In this document: positions 61,972 to 64,000 of the stretch, in pieces
How the letters are laid out: each line of letters opens with the position of its first letter
Position numbering within the stretch: position 1 is the first letter of the stretch
Assembly: GCF_024585165.1 (NCBI RefSeq)
Contig: NZ_CP029008.1
Coordinates: forward strand, 2,294,001-2,358,000
DNA from: Bradyrhizobium sp. WBOS07
GTDB taxonomy: Bacteria > Pseudomonadota > Alphaproteobacteria > Rhizobiales > Xanthobacteraceae
Reading direction: 5' to 3'
Length of the DNA: 64,000 nt
The notes under the pieces: model-generated
Databases searched by the model: none
Told to the model about the DNA's origin: nothing
What the model saw: only the letters and a program-made list of their open reading frames with translations
Program-made: the position numbers and the translations under genes

Positions 61972-62754
61972 ATGACGAACGTCAGAAACGCGCAGGAATC
62001 ATTGGGCATGGGATTGACTGCGACCAGGACGAGACCGGCAGCGCTGCGGCGCGAGGTGCCGAAATCCCGCGGTGGCCGGCCGACCAAGACCGCCGCCATC
62101 GAGCGCGACCAGCGCTTGATCGAGGTCGCCACCCGTCTGTTCCTCGATCGCGGTTTCGACGCGACCTCGCTCGACGCGGTCGCGGAAGCGGCCCGGGTCA
62201 GCAAGCCCACCGTCTATGCCCGCTACGGCGACAAGCGCGGCCTGTTTGCCGCCGTGCTGAGGCGCGAGATCGCACGCTGGCTTGCGCCGCTGTCGGCCGC
62301 GGCAGAGACCCAGTTGAGCAGTGCCGCCGACATCTCGGTCGAGCAGCGGCTGGTCGAGATCGGGCGGGAGATGCTCTCATTCACCTGCGGTCCCGACGCC
62401 GTCGCCTTCAGCCGCATGATGACGTCACAGGCCATCAACTTCCCCGACGTCGCCAAGCTCGGCAAGGAGGAAGGCTGGCTCAAGGCTGTCGCCACCACCG
62501 CGCGCTTCTTCGACCATCTGGTCGCGCAAGGCGCGCTCGACGTCGAGGACACCACCATTGCGGCCGAGGTGTTTCTCGACGTGGTGGTCGGCCACACCCA
62601 CCGCATGGCGACCTTCGGAACGAGCCTCGATATGAAGGCCGCCGAAAAGCGCACGCGCGCCGCGATCAAGCTGTTCCTGGCCGGGGCGCTGGGGCCTGCC
62701 GATCGCGTCCGGGACGCCGCAAAAGGCCCGACGCGGCGCCGCTCGTCCCGCTGA
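61972..62754 (+). CDS. TetR/AcrR family transcriptional regulator
   Basis: 260 residues from the ATG at 61972; a GTG at 61879 and an ATG at 62008 are alternatives. The helix-turn-helix is recognisable: LIEVATRLFLDRGFDATSLD, VAEAARVSKPTVYARYGDKR, GLFAAVLRREI. The ligand domain is AcrR-C-like with FSRMMTSQAINFPDVAKL. The basic arm RGGRPTKTAAIERDQR precedes the HTH. The two flanking palindromes fit a local operon regulated by this protein. Confidence 0.85.
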   Translation: MTNVRNAQESLGMGLTATRTRPAALRREVPKSRGGRPTKTAAIERDQRLIEVATRLFLDRGFDATSLDAVAEAARVSKPTVYARYGDKRGLFAAVLRREIARWLAPLSAAAETQLSSAADISVEQRLVEIGREMLSFTCGPDAVAFSRMMTSQAINFPDVAKLGKEEGWLKAVATTARFFDHLVAQGALDVEDTTIAAEVFLDVVVGHTHRMATFGTSLDMKAAEKRTRAAIKLFLAGALGPADRVRDAAKGPTRRRSSR

Positions 62755-62802
62755 CGATTCCGTGAGCTCGCGCCCTGATCGCCGCAACGGCATTGACCAA
62801 AC

Positions 62803-62823
62803 AAAACGATACGGTATTGTTTA
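62803..62823. promoter_or_regulatory. Operator-like palindrome upstream of the PepSY gene
   Basis: AAAACGATAC (62803-62812), a central G, then GTATTGTTTA (62814-62823): eight of ten positions mirror. It covers TATTGT (62815-62820), 16 bases after TTGACC (62793-62798). The left arm is identical to the one at 60593. Same proposed TetR regulator. Confidence 0.65.
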
Positions 62824-62989
62824 GTTAAGTTGGTCCGGGCCGCCTTTCACAGCCCCAAGGAGGTTCGGACCGCTTCGATCGTCGCGGCAGGTACAGCCCG
62901 CCGCGGCGCTCCGCGGCCGGCCTTTGCCCGAGGCCGGCCGCGAATTCTTTACGTTCATCCGGCACTCTCGCAGGTCGAAGGTTTCGAAC

Positions 62990-63592
62990 ATGACGACAGC
63001 CAGACGACGGACCTTGCAACTGCTCGCGATCGCCTTGCCTGCGCTGCTCCTCGCCGCGCCGTTGCAGGCGACCGTGACCACGGGCACACCGACCGCACTT
63101 CACAGCGATACAGATGGCGATGCCGAGGCTGACCGCCAGGCCGTCAGCCGCGAGATCGAGCGCTTCCGCAGCTCGTCGATCTCGATCAGCCAGGCCATGG
63201 CGATCGCCGAAGCCCGCCACGCCGGCGCCACCACCGCGGATGTGAGTTTTGATGGCGGCTCCGGCGTCGCGGTGTACCGGGTGAAGACCCTGCACAACGA
63301 CCGGATCTGGCGCCACACCATCAACGCTGCGACGGGCGAACTGGTGGGTGGGGAAGCTGCCCTGCCCCTCGCCGAGCTCGACCACGACGATCGCAACAAC
63401 CTTGCGGCACTCGGTGCGATCAGGCACCGCCTCGCGGATGCCGTGCGCGTTGCCGAGCGCGCGGCCTCGGGCAAGGCGATCAGCGGTGGCCTCGTGCGCG
63501 AACGCGGCCGGCTCAATTTCGCGATCGTCGTGATCAGCGGCGACGATCTCAAGGAGGTCATCCTGGAGCCCCCGCGCGTCCGGGCCCGATAG
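62990..63592 (+). CDS. Exported PepSY-domain protein
   Basis: 200 residues from the ATG at 62990. A signal peptide (LLAIALPALLLAAPLQA) is followed by two PepSY-like repeats. The first has ISISQAMAIAEARHAGATTA with VYRVKTLHNDRIWRHTINAATG; the second is more diverged. PepSY modules inhibit proteases or bind periplasmic partners. It is part of the patatin/TetR/PepSY cluster. An operator-like palindrome lies in its promoter region. Confidence 0.82.
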   Translation: MTTARRRTLQLLAIALPALLLAAPLQATVTTGTPTALHSDTDGDAEADRQAVSREIERFRSSSISISQAMAIAEARHAGATTADVSFDGGSGVAVYRVKTLHNDRIWRHTINAATGELVGGEAALPLAELDHDDRNNLAALGAIRHRLADAVRVAERAASGKAISGGLVRERGRLNFAIVVISGDDLKEVILEPPRVRAR

Positions 63593-63632
63593 CGACAGAT
63601 TTTCCCCCGGTACCGACCGGGGGGAAAAGCCA

Positions 63633-63661
63633 TTGACGGCGGCCGGACTCTCCCGCATAAG
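63633..63661 (+). promoter_or_regulatory. Predicted promoter of the threonine leader
   Basis: TTGACG (63633-63638), 17 bases, CATAAG (63656-63661). Transcription should start within a few bases of the ATG at 63670. No Shine-Dalgarno in between, so the leader is probably leaderless, as with the arginine leader. Confidence 0.6.
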
Positions 63662-63669
63662 TCGCCGCC

Positions 63670-63741
63670 ATGTTCACGACCACCAAACGCACGACCAAAA
63701 CCACCACGGCCTCAGGGGCCCGGGGAGGCGTGCGCGCGTAG
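63670..63741 (+). CDS. Threonine-rich leader peptide upstream of asd
   Basis: 23-residue ORF: MFTTTKRTTKTTT at the start, then ASGARGGVRA. Threonine occupies positions 3-5, 8-9 and 11-13, eight in total. It lies 95 bases before asd, whose product is the threonine pathway branch enzyme, and is followed by a terminator-type hairpin. Its only likely function is to place a ribosome on the RNA. Confidence 0.72.
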   Translation: MFTTTKRTTKTTTASGARGGVRA

Positions 63742-63803
63742 TCGTCGACTAAACGCATCAAGCTCTACCGAAGCCCCGCCCTCGTTGGTCCGGGGCTTTT
63801 TTG
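63705..63803 (+). promoter_or_regulatory. Threonine attenuator with intrinsic terminator
   Basis: The terminator is AAGCCCCG (63771-63778) with CGGGGCTT (63791-63798), followed by a T run to 63802. Upstream, GCCTC (63709-63713) pairs with GAGGC (63725-63729), extended by CAC/GTG (63705-63707, 63730-63732); this stem covers Thr codons 12-13. CGGGG (63721-63725) can instead pair with CCCCG (63774-63778), which would break the terminator. A ribosome waiting at Thr codons would block the first stem and favour the second. The competing stem is less perfect than in the arginine attenuator. Confidence 0.65.
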
Positions 63804-63836
63804 TTGTCTCATTCGCAAATCTCAATGGAGGACAAA

Positions 63837-64000
63837 GTGAGTAACGATCCCGTCGTCGCGATTGTCGGCGTCACCGGCGCGGTGGGCGCCGAATTCATCG
63901 CCACCATGGACAAGCGCGGCTTTCGCGTCGGCAAGCTCAAGGCGCTCGCCAGCGCCCGCTCGGCCGGCAGGACGGTGTCGTTCCGCGGCCAGAACGTCGT
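63837..64000 (+). CDS. asd: Aspartate-semialdehyde dehydrogenase (3' end outside window)
   Basis: The first 54 codons are in the window, from a GTG at 63837 five bases after GGAGG. The N-terminal Rossmann motif VAIVGVTGAVGAEFIATM and the ALASARSAG segment identify Asd, which makes aspartate semialdehyde for lysine, methionine, threonine and peptidoglycan synthesis. The threonine-rich leader and attenuator sit immediately upstream. Confidence 0.9.
   Translation, partial: MSNDPVVAIVGVTGAVGAEFIATMDKRGFRVGKLKALASARSAGRTVSFRGQNV

Overview
This 64-kb window is ordinary chromosome from a high-GC alphaproteobacterium, almost certainly Bradyrhizobium or a very close relative. The evidence is: neighbouring ndvB/ndvC/ndvD-type genes for cyclic beta-(1,3)/(1,6)-glucan, a Pcs-type phosphatidylcholine synthase, an IalB-family protein, a secreted orthocaspase, and several families of dispersed inverted repeats that resemble those scattered through Bradyrhizobium genomes.

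Layout. 1-9 kb: end of rimO, two uncharacterised genes, an acetylornithine aminotransferase gene behind an arginine-rich leader, a quinone oxidoreductase, a terC-pcs pair and a UbiH-type hydroxylase. 9-16 kb: AEC permease, hspQ, ialB-like gene, a peptide-binding protein followed by a degenerate AMP-binding protein and a degenerate GGDEF protein. 16-29 kb: sdhE-mfd, recG, two NAD(P)-dependent dehydrogenases, a DUF502 protein, glmS and glmU. 29-37 kb: a SPOR-like membrane protein, MgtC-type protein and the glucan locus. 37.6-41.8 kb: tRNA-Lys(TTT) followed by a visibly more A/T-rich three-gene insert (AAA+ ATPase, subtilisin-like S8 peptidase, small exported protein), the best candidate for an accessory and possibly defensive system. 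42-54 kb: many small conserved-type proteins, a second Mfd-like helicase, Nudix, AI-2E-type permease, a porin remnant and a formyltransferase. 54-64 kb: RidA, EamA permease, caspase-like protein, BrnA-like gene, cysK, tgt, a patatin/TetR/PepSY cluster with two matching operator-like palindromes, and the start of asd.

Main observation. Three amino-acid biosynthesis genes are each preceded by a short ORF rich in codons for the relevant amino acid. The argD-type gene has a 29-codon ORF with 12 Arg codons, followed by mutually exclusive 1:2, 2:3 and 3:4 pairings and a terminator. asd has a 23-codon ORF with 8 Thr codons and a terminator. cysK has a 20-codon ORF with 4 Cys codons and no clear terminator. 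For the first two, a promoter-like pair ends 8-9 bases before the leader ATG and no Shine-Dalgarno is visible, so the leaders are probably translated from leaderless mRNAs. This suggests that ribosome-mediated attenuation is used widely in this lineage.

Other points: Tgt has lost all four canonical zinc ligands; ndvC appears to need a non-canonical (AUU) start to keep its signal anchor; a second, divergent Mfd paralogue is present; and a 24-codon porin C-terminus survives next to its terminator. All calls come from reading the sequence without database searches.
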